Of a stretch of DNA of 64,000 nucleotides, positions 52,396 to 64,000 are shown in pieces (the stretch's first letter is position 1; each line of letters starts with the position of its first letter). Made by a program: the position numbers and the translations under genes. The stretch is from Adineta vaga (Eukaryota; Rotifera), in the NCBI GenBank assembly GCA_021613535.1, contig CP075495.1, positions 8,804,001-8,868,000 on the forward strand, read 5' to 3'. A model generated the notes under the pieces. The model was not told the DNA's origin and ran no database searches. It saw only the letters and a list, made by a program, of their open reading frames with translations.

Positions 52396-53372
52396 GATGT
52401 TTTCTTTTTTTCCTATCTAATTGGATAAATAACACTTAAAAATAAAAGTCTCACCTGAATAGAGATTTAACTAGCAAATATCTATCGAATATGTAAGAAA
52501 TATCGTAAGGGTTATAACGAAAGATAAATAGGTGATCTTCTCGCGAAAAAGAAAAAACGACGAGAGAAGAATGTGTGATACGCGTACAACAATTTCTAGC
52601 GAATGACGTCACAGATTTTAGGAAGGAAAAGAGTTAAATATACAACAGAGAATTTTTCAAGAAAAACTTAGAAAATTATCTTGATTTTTTCTTAATAAAC
52701 ATAAAGATATATGAAATTGAAATTTTTAATCAACTAGAAAACTAACGACTAAGTGATTTATGCAGAAATATGATTGAGGCTAGTAGATTGATTTCTATTG
52801 GTTATTCGATGACCAATCATTGATGAGAAGATATGAAGATTAGAGTTTTTGCAAATACCTTGAAGAAAGTTTTTAGAAAATATTTCTTTAGTCAGAAAAC
52901 GTTGACGACAATATAGCGATACATAAAAATGAATACTCAATTGAGCATATTTAAATATACGTACTACGCATCGTATACATAAGAACACGAGTACTATTCA
53001 TTAATAAGAGTATATGCAATTTTTGTTTAGTGATAATACTAATCAATCTAAGTTTAGATGAATGTCTGACTGATGTACTTAGTTAAATAAGTTATAATCA
53101 ATTATTTGATTTCAATCACATAGTAATGTATGTCATAGATTGCAAATGTCGTCTACTTCGAATAAGATCAGTATAGAAAACACTTGATCAATTATTGAGT
53201 ATATTTTCTACAAATAAACACAAAAATCCAATGTATGAAAATATTTATTTTAACAAATAATTGAATTATATTAATTGAATGTACACATATTTGAACATTA
53301 TACCATAATTAAAAGCGTACTCTTTCTGTGTATTTATATTAATTTCCGTATTTAGATTGAATTATTACTGCA
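52396..53372. other. Divergent intergenic region
   Basis: 977 nt between divergently transcribed TIMM29 and TGFBRAP1; should contain both promoters. AT-rich; the minus-strand open frame at 52758-52988 is Phe/Cys-rich with no support. Confidence 0.4.
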
Positions 53373-56300
53373 ATGGCACTCAATATTTTCACGTCAACTA
53401 CAGTTTGGTCTCGATTAAAACCATCGGATAGTAGAATAGGAGAGGTAAGATTGAAAACTGATGTTGTAAAATATTTAAATCATTGAACAAGATCATCATG
53501 AGTGTATATTACATTACAAATTCATTATATTATTTTTTTTCTTTTTCAAAGATTCAATGTATTGATATAAGCAATGATTCTATATCAATGTCGACTCCAT
53601 TCTCTGCTCGCATCAATGATTTATATATTGGAACTACTGATGGGTAAGTTATGTCTTTTGCTTTATTAAATATATAAGTGCTACAAGAAATCAATATTCG
53701 TTTTCTTTTTATTGATTAGTAATAAGAGAGATTCAATCATATTTAGAGGTTAGAAAGATCAAATGTTTAATTCAATCCTTCTTAGTCAATTGAGAAATTT
53801 ATTAACTTATCCTTTGTCATTATACACATTAATAGATGCGTTTTGAATTTTAAATCGATAAGCAACCTTTAAAAAACAAAATCACTGATATTATCAATTC
53901 TCCCATGAGTATATTCTTAAGAAAAGAAAAAAAGATTCCTTTCCATAGAGAAATATTCTAATGAACAAACATCTTGCACATGTACACATCTACTATCTAT
54001 TCTTCGTCTTCTTATATGAAGATAAATTATAGATATATCGTTACGATGGTACTATTCTTTTCCTAATGTATATCAGGTTCTTTTTCTTCTTTATTTGACC
54101 ATGGTCGACAGGCGATGAAATATTGGATCAAGAGTCAAACGTCTAGATGTGCAATAGAAATGAAAATCAATATCTTACATAAGAAAGAATAGCTTGTTTG
54201 CTATACTACTGATTCATGGTCATTAGTGTTCTTCTTCTGTCGAAGTAAATCTTTGCATATGTATATTTACATATTGAACAACACTTTGGAGAGATGATGA
54301 CATTTTCGTTAGAGGTAAAAGAAAAGTGCAAGAAATATTCATCTTCTTCGCTTTTCTTTTCAATTATTTAAATAGCAAATAGGAAAAAAAAACGAATAAC
54401 TATATCGTAGTGATTTATCATATCAGTTCAATATCATTGAATAGTTCTTCTTTTTATCAGTGAATTGAAAGTGTTTATTATTTACGATGACGACGTGATT
54501 ATCATATAAAATACATATTGATTGTCTATGAACGAGTAGTACTTGACATTTTAATAGCCATTGTTGACGAGAAAAGGAAATGACCTATGACAACTTAAGA
54601 GATCAAAAGATAGTCACTCATAAAATGTGTCATCAAGAGAGATAATTAGAGATTTTTATGTAGTACAAAGAAACAAATCAATCAACATCTGAGTGATTTT
54701 TATCATGATGTTGGTTAATTAAATTATTAGATGTGAATGTTTCGATTTGTTTAAGAAAAGAAAAATCATGTTTTCTAAAAGAATCGCATTTCATGCTGTG
54801 ATGCAACGGATTTCCTCCGCCCAGTTTCAACACGGAACAAAGAATAGCCGTCGCCGTTGGTCATTCATTCATTCATTCATTCATTTATCATAATCACTAG
54901 TTAGTATAGTGCAATTCTCTCGTATAATCATAGTGAACATACAGGAGAGAGAACATTTTTTTTCTCTTCTTTGCCTTCCTTTTCTTCAACGTTTGAGCAG
55001 TGCATCGAGAGAAAAGGAGAGAAACAAGCTCTATCATAGTTTTACTCTACTATTCTTTATCATCACTGTCTCGTCTCATTTTCTTTCTCTCTCAACATGC
55101 TGTGCTCTCTTCAGCGATAACGATGTAAATTAGAACTCTTCTTCCTGTACGTACAAACATATATATATATACGTATACATCTCTTGATTCAACGTTGTGT
55201 CAAATTAATTAAACTTTATTAAACATTTTCTTAATGTTGATTCGTCGAACAGCAAAGTTTTTCTCTCAATTTATTCTTCTACTAACAATATTAAAATATA
55301 GTTTATCAGAAACTGATGAACATGATCAGACATCAAATCAATTATTCAATATTCTCGGTACATTACAACCATTTCGTTCTCAATTTTGTCAATTTAAATT
55401 CGAAAATTGTATTCAAGATTCTTCGTATGCTGATCAACTTGATAATGATTGTAATATCTATTCACGTTTACGCGATTGTTTTCGTTCATTACTTGATGAA
55501 ACTCAATGTTTAACTATTCAATTAAAACGTCAATATAAAAAAGCGAAACAAAATGAATATGAATCATGTGGTATTGCTCTGTCATATGAATCCATCAATT
55601 CATCCATTTATACAACATCATCATCAATGAAATTGAATATGAATTATTTAACAGTATTTTTTCTATTTCCTCTACGTATACTATACTTTTGAATTCAACA
55701 ACAAAAGATACAAACAATCCATTCCGGTGATTTTCTTTTCTCTCTTCAAATTGATCTCGACGTCAGACGTTCGTTATTCACATTGCTGTATCAATTGAAT
55801 ACATACATAGATTATGAACACGTTCAATACGTTTAAATGATATTTGTCTAGTGCTCTATGATCAAGATAAATAATCGATGCTGACCAAGTGGTAATTGAA
55901 CTCAATATATGTGTGTGTGTGTGTGTGTTCATTTTTTGAACATAGCGAAAGAACTTGTGTCAATAAACTTTCAATCATTCTTAGAAAAAGAAAAAAAGCC
56001 TTAGCATATAGTTCGATTAAACGATTATGCAGTTGAATTATATTTCCCTGCAGGGGTGCTGTTGTCTCGTTCAGTTTTGTTCTTCTTCTTGTTTGTATAA
56101 AGAAAAAGAAAACGAAGTAATCGACGAATATGATTAATCGATTGTATGATTTAGTCTTGTATAAAATGGGGGGCGTTCTTCTTTATGTGTATATAAGCTA
56201 GAAGCATTTTTCTTGTCTGATGGGATATTATTGATAAGAAAACATAGATATTGATAACACCTGTTATTGAAATAAGAAAGAATTTGATTTAATTAATCGA

Positions 56301-59300
56301 TCATAGATTCATTGTTTTAATGAAAAAGACGTTTAACCTTTCTCTATGAGTGACATACATTTGATTTAATCGATTTGATTTAATGGATGTATGTGATAGG
56401 CGATATTTAAGAGAATCAATCAAATATAAAATGACATGGTGACACCCTTTATTTTATACACACACATATATATACATATATATATATTTTATCCGAGAAT
56501 GAACAAGTCATTCCAAAAGCAAATGACAAGTTTAATCAAATCGATTAGACTTTTTTTTTCATTTCGAACAATGAAGGTCTTTTCTTTATGTGTATGCATG
56601 TTCCATGTTCAGTTATTCGTGCATGTCAATGACGAAAAGAAAATTGTCTCTGTACATAGATTAAAATATAGTTCTTTTATATTAAATAAATGTCAAGTTG
56701 ATTTTATATTCGAATCTAACGACATTGTATCATGACATTTATATTGATAATCTTTTTTTTTCTTCTTTAGTTTTGTTCATAAATTTTATTTACGAAAAAG
56801 TTCGACAAATTCAGAGACAAAACAATATGACTGTCAATGTGTTAATAGTCTTAATTTGGAGACAGTAAGATATATTCAAATGAGTTCTGTTGATACTATT
56901 CCATTAAATTCTTTAGCGAAAATCAATAGTAAAAATGAAAGTAGTCGCCTTTTCTCTTCAACGTATTATTACATTGAGTGATAATGTAATTCAAGTACTT
57001 AATAGCATTAATTTACAAGTAGGAAATATTTGCTTTTTTTTCATTTGAAGTTTTAGTTAGCGAAGTTTATATGATTTAAGATTATACAGAATATTAAATT
57101 GAAAAATATTATTACATTTGCAATATCCAATCAATCTACTCAAGGAGCATCTGTTGATGTAAGACTTTTTGCAGAGAATATTAAAAAAATCTATGTAAAT
57201 CTATTGAATTAGATGTGTACATCAACAAAACGTCATAAATTACAAATCTATCGACTTGATCGAACAAATATTAATTTAAAACAAGAAATATCTGTTCCTG
57301 ATTTATTAATATCTCTAGTATATTTTCCGTGAAAGAAATCGTTTTATATTGCTGAAATGAAATCGTTTTAGGCAATGGATGAATATGGGATTTTAGCATG
57401 TTCAGAAACAAATTACTATGGATATATTCATCCGACAAATAATGAACGACGATCGGCAAATTCTCTACATACTATATTTACATTGCAGGATACTAGTATA
57501 CCAGCTTGTTTTACGACTATTTCATCGGTATGTATGATTAGTCTTCGTATAGAATATGGATAGTCCTATGAATCTTTCTAGGGTGAATATCTTCTCAATG
57601 GTCCTAATATTGGCATTACAACAACATTAAAAGGTACGAGTCAACGTGCACCAATGATGTTTAATAATCAACCAAATAGTTTTACTTATTCACATCCATA
57701 TCTTCTTGTACTTATCAATGATTATCTTCAAATTTATAGGTATACTCATTTTTTTTTCTTTGTTGATTAATATGAATCTTTTCTTTTCTTTTCTTTTCTT
57801 TTGTATAGCTATTTAGATGATCAATTAAAACAAGAAATTCCATTGAAAAATTGTCGAACTGTAATAAACATTTCTGACGAAAATCGAAATCGAATTATAA
57901 TCAATAATAAAGATAATATTTATCTTATTGAATCGCTTGATATCGAAGAACAAATTGATCAATTATTAGATTCTTATCGATTACAAGAAGCATTGACATT
58001 AGCTGAAAGTACTTGTTCATCTGTTGATAATCATCAAACGAATTCATTGATATTATCAACAAAAACACGTATTGGTCTGATTGAATTTAGTGCAATGAAT
58101 GTCATTCGAGCATTATCTTTATTCGATGCTGTACATCTAGATTTTCATGAAATAATGATTAATATTCCGAATTTTTTACCATTGAAATCTTCATGGCCAG
58201 ATTTCGATGAAAATAATCAAAGTCAATTTATTCAATGGTTAACCGCCTTTTGTGATTATATGACAAAACGATCAGGAGAATTTTCTAGTCAACCTGTAAG
58301 CTAATAAAAAGATGAATCTTATTATGAAATGAAAGTTTCTTTCTTTTTTCAAGGATTATTATTCATCATTATTAAAAGCGTATTTAATCATCAAATCTCG
58401 TGAAATGATTATTGAATTTCTGGAAACATACGCTGCACATATTCCATTAGATTTTGATCATTTACTTTTCAATGCAGGTTTTTATCATGGTGCAGCAATA
58501 CTCTATTCTGCACATGATAAGCATGAACAAACGATTGAAATATGGAAAAAGTAATGCAGTTCTTTACTTGAATAGTTACTTCTTTTTGATATCTGAAATA
58601 TTTTCGTTTAGTGTAGAATTGTACTGAAGGAATATTCTTATGATGATACATTTCCAGGTATATGGATCATTGCACAATATATTCTTGAAAGAAATATTGA
58701 TCGTACAATTGAATTTTCGATTGCAAAATGGTTACTTGAACGAAATGAAGAAGAACTAGCGATTAAAGTAAAAAGACAGAAGATTGAATAATGATTTTCC
58801 TTGGGAATTAACAAGAACATTTGTTTTTTTAGATTTTTATTGCGAAACATGAAAATGAAATGAATTCTGATAAGTTTTGTTCCGATCGAGTAATTAATCT
58901 ATTAAAAGCCTATCCAACGGCTTTGAGAAGTTATCTTGAACAAGCAGCATTTAAATTAATGATCGAAGTAAGTGAATTAATTAAATTTCAATAGAATAGA
59001 CTTGAGAAAGATAAATAATCTCTAAATGATTATATTTTTCTTCTATATAGACTGATGAAATTCATACAACATTAGTAAATATCTATCTTGATCAATTATT
59101 ATCGAAATCTCAAGATAATAATGAACATATACGGTTAGTTTACCTATATCTCCTTTGTTCTCGTTGAATATTTTCTTTTTAAGTGTAAAATTACAAGAAT
59201 TTCTTATTAAATCAAATTCCTATCGTATTCAATCCGTTCTTAATCGTGTTAATCAAACGAACAAATTAAAACGTGAAGTTGCTTTGCTCTATGGCAAAGT

Positions 59301-59950
59301 AGGATACTATTTGTTTTCTTTGTAAATATATTTATATATGTACAAATCTAATATTTAGATGAATAACTTCGATCAAGCATTTCAAATACTCGTTAATGAA
59401 CTTGAAGATTTTGAATATGCTGAAAATTATTGTATTGCTTTATCCTATGGTAAATCAAGTGACGATCGAAAAATTGTCGCTCATGTTTTATTTAAAATTT
59501 TTCTTGCATCATTAGATAAGTAAGTTTGATTTCATAGAGTTGAGTAAAATCGAATTTTCTCTTGATTGATTTTCTTTCTCTAGACATCCGAAACAAATTA
59601 CAGATGTGCTTCTTCGTCTTCTTTGTAATAATGAAATTGAATTTGATTTTCTTGAAGTTTTAAAACGTTTACCATCACATTGGTCAATATCATCTATAAC
59701 TGATATTCTTATACGTGCAGTTCGTACATATTCTTATACACAACGTTCAACGAAACTTGAATTAGCTTTAAATCGTGTACAAAATGAAAAATTAAATATT
59801 AAATACACGAAACTAAAATGTACAAATATTACTGTTAATGAATATCGTCGATGTAAGCATTGTTTACATCAATTCTATGAAACATCATGTGTGGTATATC
59901 CCGATGGTAGTCAAGTTCATGTTCATTGTGCAAAACAATTGAATAATTGA
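53373..59950 (+). CDS. TGFBRAP1: TGFBRAP1/VPS3, CORVET tethering subunit
   Basis: CORVET-specific subunit that tethers early endosomes through Rab5. Sixteen exons (53373-53444, 53552-53643, 56771-56864, 56917-57018, 57090-57158, 57213-57317, 57372-57527, 57582-57739, 57809-58295, 58354-58550, 58617-58767, 58833-58967, 59051-59133, 59184-59298, 59359-59519, 59584-59950) encode 847 aa (human 860). The N-terminal CNH beta-propeller shows INDLYIGTTDGFVHKF and LQRIITLSDNVIQVLNSIN; SYRLQEALTLAES opens the helical solenoid, and the Vps39-type end has LKRLPSHWSI and the zinc-type CKHCLHQFYETSCVVYPDG...HVHCAKQ. Intron 2 (53644-56770, 3.1 kb) is far longer than all others and encloses a separate small gene. 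The open frame over intron 56865-56916 is misleading: only the spliced frame restores family similarity. Confidence 0.93.
53644..55233. other. First half of the long TGFBRAP1 intron
   Basis: 1.6 kb of AT-rich intron before the nested gene; it should contain that gene's promoter. An ATTC tandem run lies at about 54864-54883. No further gene seen. The second half (55693-56770) has a GT run at about 55911-55928 and TA runs at 56468-56485, and again no gene. Confidence 0.4.
55234..55692 (+). CDS. Small secreted or GPI-anchored six-cysteine protein, nested
   Basis: Single-exon 152-aa protein within the long intron 2 of TGFBRAP1, same strand. A signal peptide is clear (FFSQFILLLTILKYSLS). The mature part has six cysteines spaced about C-x6-C-x12-C-x8-C-x11-C-x19-C in the segment FCQFKFENC ... 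DNDC ... RDC ... TQC ... ESC, giving a small disulfide-bonded helical domain. The C-terminus is hydrophobic (MNYLTVFFLFPLRILYF) after a Ser/Thr-rich stretch, as in GPI-anchored precursors. No family recognised; the spacing recalls generic invertebrate secreted cysteine-rich domains only loosely. A TATATATA stretch lies about 70 nt upstream of the Met (55160-55170). Confidence 0.7.
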   Translation: MLIRRTAKFFSQFILLLTILKYSLSETDEHDQTSNQLFNILGTLQPFRSQFCQFKFENCIQDSSYADQLDNDCNIYSRLRDCFRSLLDETQCLTIQLKRQYKKAKQNEYESCGIALSYESINSSIYTTSSSMKLNMNYLTVFFLFPLRILYF

Positions 59951-60435
59951 GAAGATGAAAAACAAAAACAAAAATTCCGATGGCATTTTGATTCTATTTT
60001 TAGAAGAAGAAAAAAGTGATTTTTTTTTATAAATGTTTTATTGTTAATTTATTTTTCGTGATTAAAGATATAAATGTGATTTTATACAATAAGAAAGAAA
60101 AACAAAAGGTTTTTCCGATGATTTCTATCATTGTGTAAAGTATCAAAAGAGAATACTGCCATCTGTACAGGAAGACTTGTCGCTGTATAACTATGAATGA
60201 TCCAGTAAATACCGCAAGGTTATTCGATGCGTTGAAGTGAGGTATCGCAAAACGAAATGATTATTTTTGATTACGTTACACTGTTTACTGTGATGAATAG
60301 AAAATATTTCATAATTTAACCGGTTGTTAGATTATGTTAACGTAGTATTATTGAATTAATTTGCAAAAAACACAGGTAAACTAAGGTTAATATGTACATT
60401 TGTCATGTAAGAAATTTCCTTCTTTTGAATAGATC
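59951..60435. other. TGFBRAP1 3' UTR and TMEM115 promoter
   Basis: 485 nt between same-strand genes. Nothing coding recognised; the first exon of TMEM115 could lie here if the frame break described for that gene is really a missed exon. Confidence 0.4.
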
Positions 60436-62125
60436 ATGAAACAAACCGGAGTTCAAGATGTTAGTCGACAACTACAGTCTGCTGTATTTTCGCAGGATTG
60501 GCAACAAAATTAATTTGTCTTTTTTGTATTATCGGATACTTCCTTTCCTATAGTTCTCAATGTGTTCGTATTCTTGCTGTTATTCCAGGTCGTGTTATGC
60601 CACCGAATTTTTGGATCTGGTTTGTTGAATTTCTATTAGAATTAAAATCTTTCTATTAATCAAAATTCTATTTAGGACCTTTATAACTCATAGTTTTATA
60701 GAATTACATATTTGGCATACAATAATTGATGTCATTGTCGTATTTCTCTATTCGAAAATGATCGAACCATTGTGGGGTACAAAAGAACTTTTAAAATTTT
60801 ATTTTATTGTTACCATTCCAAATGCATTATTTGCTACATGTATTTATTTTCTTTTCTATGGTCTTACATTTAAAGAAGAATATCTATTTGAAAGGCCAAT
60901 TTATGGTTTAGCTGCATTTATCGGTGCTTATTCAGTCGTTATTAAACAAATCATGCCGGATACTGTTTTAGCAACAACACCGTTTTTCAAACTTAAACAA
61001 GATCACGTACCTTTATTAATTGTACTTGTATCAATTGGACTTTGGCTTGCTCGAGCTGTTCCAATACATTTTTTAATTATGTTAAGTTTTGGAATTGTTA
61101 TTAGTTGGACATATTTAAGGTAAGATTTGTTTAAATCTTCTTTTGCATAACTATTCAACAATGAAAAATATATTGAATTCTTCTATGTAGATTTTTTCAA
61201 AATCATCAAAACGGAACTAAAGGTGATATGTCAGCAACATTTTCATTTGCAAGGTAGATACGAATTGCTTCTACTTGTCAGATGTCTCAAAAACTATTTT
61301 CTCTATGTCTAGTTTCTTTCCTTCGCCTATTGCACCAATTATAAGTGTGCTTGCTAATACAATTTTTGAGATTTTTGTTCAATTAAAATTATGTAAACCA
61401 TTTGTTAAAAAATACAATGCTGCTTCATCATCCAGTCTGACAATTACAATACCAGGTCCAGAAGCAGCTGATGCTGATAGACGAAGGTTAGTAAATTGAA
61501 TAAACACATACCAAACGAATTTTTTCTCGTAAAACTCGTGACTACTAATTCGAGGTACGGAAAGATTTTTTTCGATGCGTTAAAACGAACGAAGATTTGA
61601 ATCTAATGAATAGAGAGTATGAAATGAAAATTTCTTGGTAATTTGATCGTCGCATTTAGAATTAAAGTATTCTTTAGATGACAAAGAAGATTTTTTTTTT
61701 CTTCATCTCTTCTTGCCTATATACGATGGTATTACTTTGAAAGAATTTATCATTCAATTTACTATCTTTCATATATAAACTTCTAATTTATGTTGACGAT
61801 CGATTCTAATCTTCGAGTTCATGAAGGTTATCGGAGTACTTGAAGATGATGGCAATAATCTACTTGTTAAAATGTAACTTTTTATTTTAGACAAAAAGCA
61901 TTAAAAGCTTTAAATGATCGTATGAAAGCCAAAGAACCTGCCAATGAAGCTTGGCCTGATCTTGATGACTTACATCAAACTTCATTACTTCCTCAAACAG
62001 ATCAAACACAACATTCATCTGTCATTATTGATATGACCAATTCAGATGAATCGATATCGGGCACGAATAAAGATGATTTAAATCAACCATTCTTCGATAC
62101 TGAACAACAGCAATCATCCTCATGA
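60436..62125 (+). CDS. TMEM115: TMEM115, Golgi membrane protein, with a frame break near the start
   Basis: Golgi rhomboid-like membrane protein involved in retrograde Golgi-to-ER traffic. Exons: first coding part to 60619, then 60676-61119, 61191-61253, 61313-61486 and 61891-62125. Conserved blocks are GRVMPPNFWIW, TFITHSFIELHIW, SKMIEPLWGTKELLKFYF, GAYSVVIKQIMPD, ISWTYLRFFQNHQNGTKGDM, SATFSFASFFPSPIAP, LTITIPGPEAADADRRRQKA and LKALNDRMK, matching TMEM115 end to end, with an acidic Ser-rich tail. Problem: the natural N-terminus MKQTGVQDVSRQLQSAVF (from 60436) is one frame away from the continuation GLATKLICLFC (from 60495); no plausible intron of the needed length (32 nt) fits. An indel in the sequence, a real frameshift or an unseen upstream exon would explain it. 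The last intron is 404 nt. Confidence 0.88.
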
Positions 62126-63187
62126 TCAACAAGACATTAGTTTTCTCTGTTTCACGTTCACTCACAATAAGAAATAAACTCAATCTCATAAATATTTGAT
62201 TTCATTAATATTTTTTTCTGTATATTTTCTCTTTTTTTCTTTGCGAAAATTTCCATTGAATTTTGGAATTCATACATTTAATAATAGGATTTTACCATAA
62301 TATTTTAGATAATAGACATTTTTTTTTGCTCTTGTTGATCTAAACAATGAAAATATCTTTAAATTTATCTCTATTAGACGCTTAGTTCTTTGGAATGTGT
62401 TTTATTTGATTCTATAGATAAAGACAAAACTGCGCATTTCGATTATCTAATTAACTGATTCTATACATTGCATAGCATCACGTTCTTCTCATTCTTCGTG
62501 TTTCTTTTTTCTTAATTGAATTGAAATCGTAAGCAATAATGTAGTACCCCTTTATCGAAAGAAAAAACGATTAAGTTTTGTCTAGTCATTTCTAAATATA
62601 TATTTCTTGGTTTTTTTTTCAGTTTCTTATTTTATAATGCTCGTTTTGTCGTTAAATGATGACAGACAGAAAAGGAGAAGAAGAAGAAGATGAAAAGACA
62701 TATATCTGAGGGTATTACAAGAACAATTCTTCATCTTATATAGTACTACTCAGATTGGCTCGTTGTTCAAAGTTCATCAGACAGCATTAGAAGAAAAAAA
62801 AAGAAGAAAAAAGTTTTGAGAAAAAAAAAACGCTAAGAAGTACACATCCACTCACCATTCAGGTGGAAGAGAGAGAGGGAGAGAGAAAGATTGTACACAT
62901 TTTCCATTCGTTCTTTACCGTTCTTTCGTGCTATACCCTCTCTGTCTCTCTCTGTCTCTCTTTCTCTTCTTTCTCTCTTTCTCTCTCTCTCGCTCTACCA
63001 ATATATAGGAGAAGGGATCGAGCATGTAAGCGTTAATCATCACATTCACATTTCGTCGTCGACTGAACACACAGCGGTAAGTCAATGCGTACAATCATAA
63101 TGTTCATCAGACAATATTGTTGTTTCTGCTCACTAAATATCTTCAATATTTTTTTAGGTTAATTTTTTTTAAATATTTTTTACAATC
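62126..63187. other. Intergenic with a CT microsatellite, MEX3 leader
   Basis: 1.1 kb between TMEM115 and MEX3. A GA-rich block (62870-62888) is followed by a long TCTC/TCTG run at about 62937-62993, and then probably the MEX3 5' UTR. Nothing coding recognised. Confidence 0.45.
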
Positions 63188-64000
63188 ATGCCAAGTGCAT
63201 CGCTCATAAGTGATTTTCAACGTTCATCATCGAATTCATCCTTGTCATCATCACTTTTACTTGCAGCTTGCCAACAACAATATGATATCAACGATTTATC
63301 CTACTGTTTTGATCAACAACAAAAGCTATCTTCACCACCACCATCGTTATTATCTTCAACAACATATGATTCAATTGGAAAGAAAAGTCAAAATATGACT
63401 GAATGTGTCCCGGTGCCTAGTTCGGAACATGTTGCTGAAATTGTTGGTCGACAAGGTAAGAACGAAATGAATATATATATATATATATGATATATGAAAT
63501 CATGATTGTTTTGGTTTTTTTTATCTAGGTTGTAAAATCAAAGCATTACGTACTAAAACAAATACGTATATAAAAACTCCTGTTCGAGGTGATCAACCTG
63601 TTTTTATTATAACTGGTCGAAAAGAAGATGTATATCTAGCTAAAAAAGAAATTCTTTCAGCTGCTGAACATTTCTCTCAAATTCGTGCTGGTATTACCAT
63701 TATTTTCATTTGCTTCTATTGAAATCTAAATTTGATTTTTCTTTTTGTTCTAGCTCGAAAACAAAACAGTACGAGTATTTCATCCAATAGTAGTACAAGT
63801 AGTGGAAGTAATACAAATTTACATTATAATAGTTTAATCTATCCATCAAGCAATGTTCAACAAATAACAATTCAAGTTCGTGTACCATATCGTGTTGTTG
63901 GTCTAGTTGTTGGACCTAAAGGTGCAACGATTAAACGTATACAACAAACAACGAATACATATATTGTCACACCAGGTCGTGATAAAGAACCTGTATTTGA
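63188..64000 (+). CDS. MEX3: MEX3 KH-domain RNA-binding protein (3'-partial)
   Basis: Translational regulator with two KH domains (and in vertebrates a C-terminal RING). Exons 63188-63455, 63529-63690 and 63754 to the window end, where the frame is still open. After a Ser/Gln-rich N-terminus comes the nearly invariant [20 protein letters not shown] (KH1 GxxG loop = GRQG), [38 protein letters not shown] and HFSQIRA. A Ser/Asn linker follows, then KH2 with [40 protein letters not shown] and KEPVFE at the edge. The KH1 GxxG is split by an intron after GRQ. The RING, if any, lies outside the window. Confidence 0.96.

Noticed and set aside
56865-56985. Reading straight through 56865-56916 in TGFBRAP1
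   Set aside because: The unspliced frame loses similarity and stops; removing this 52-nt intron restores the conserved propeller segment.

Overview
This window is nuclear DNA of a small animal. It is AT-rich and gene-dense, and most genes are split by many very short introns (commonly 46-70 nt, GT...AG, with donors such as GTAAGT, GTATGA, GTTCGT and GTACGT). The gene set is metazoan: a FoxG forkhead factor, Polo-like kinase, HP1, RBBP5, ORC2, katanin, vigilin, MEX3 and the ciliary factor DNAAF1. A bacterial-type Uma2 domain inside a eukaryotic gene, plus the compact intron style, suggests a bdelloid rotifer. That assignment is inference; no marker gene in the window proves it. All exon joins below were worked out by hand from splice signals, reading phase and remembered family sequences; every multi-exon model given as complete has a total length divisible by three, except TMEM115, which has a frame break.

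Layout. 1-1155: 3' part of foxG (+). 4096-5165: RNA polymerase II subunit RPB7 (-). 5908-6304: a small bc1-complex subunit (+), followed by a possible 46-aa membrane peptide. 6882-8163: a Val/Pro-rich, Gln-rich uncharacterised protein (-). 8947-11155: a TRMT2-like tRNA methyltransferase homologue (+) whose catalytic motifs are all degraded. 11591-15865: a large secreted protein with six GW-x-YRYR motifs (-). 17270-33671 is almost entirely minus strand: katanin p60, mitochondrial EF-Ts, RBBP5, ORC2, a Pro/Asn repeat protein, TMEM41A and a Gln-rich coactivator-like protein. 35680-40878: DNAAF1 and PLK1 (+). 42505-52395: HP1, GPN1, vigilin and TIMM29 (-). 53373-64000: TGFBRAP1/VPS3, TMEM115 and the 5' part of MEX3 (+).

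The most striking locus is mitochondrial EF-Ts (19547-22745). Its last intron has been remodelled: a phase 0-0 exon of 612 nt encoding a complete bacterial-type Uma2 (PD-(D/E)XK nuclease-like) domain lies between the conserved penultimate and last EF-Ts exons, with a good acceptor and a GTAAGT donor. An intronless cysteine dioxygenase gene sits in the same intron on the opposite strand. Splicing can therefore give ordinary EF-Ts (299 aa) or an EF-Ts carrying an internal Uma2 domain (503 aa). The Uma2 domain has Gly where the family has its PD-motif Asp, so it may not cut DNA.

Most genes are housekeeping genes that do not form a pathway: transcription (RPB7, GPN1, RBBP5), chromatin and replication (HP1, ORC2), mitosis and microtubules (PLK1, katanin), mitochondria (bc1 subunit, EF-Ts, TIMM29), endomembranes (TMEM41A, TMEM115, TGFBRAP1), RNA binding (vigilin, MEX3) and cilia (DNAAF1). 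Two other nested or lineage-specific items stand out: a 152-aa secreted six-cysteine protein inside a 3.1-kb intron of TGFBRAP1, and the GW-x-YRYR secreted protein.
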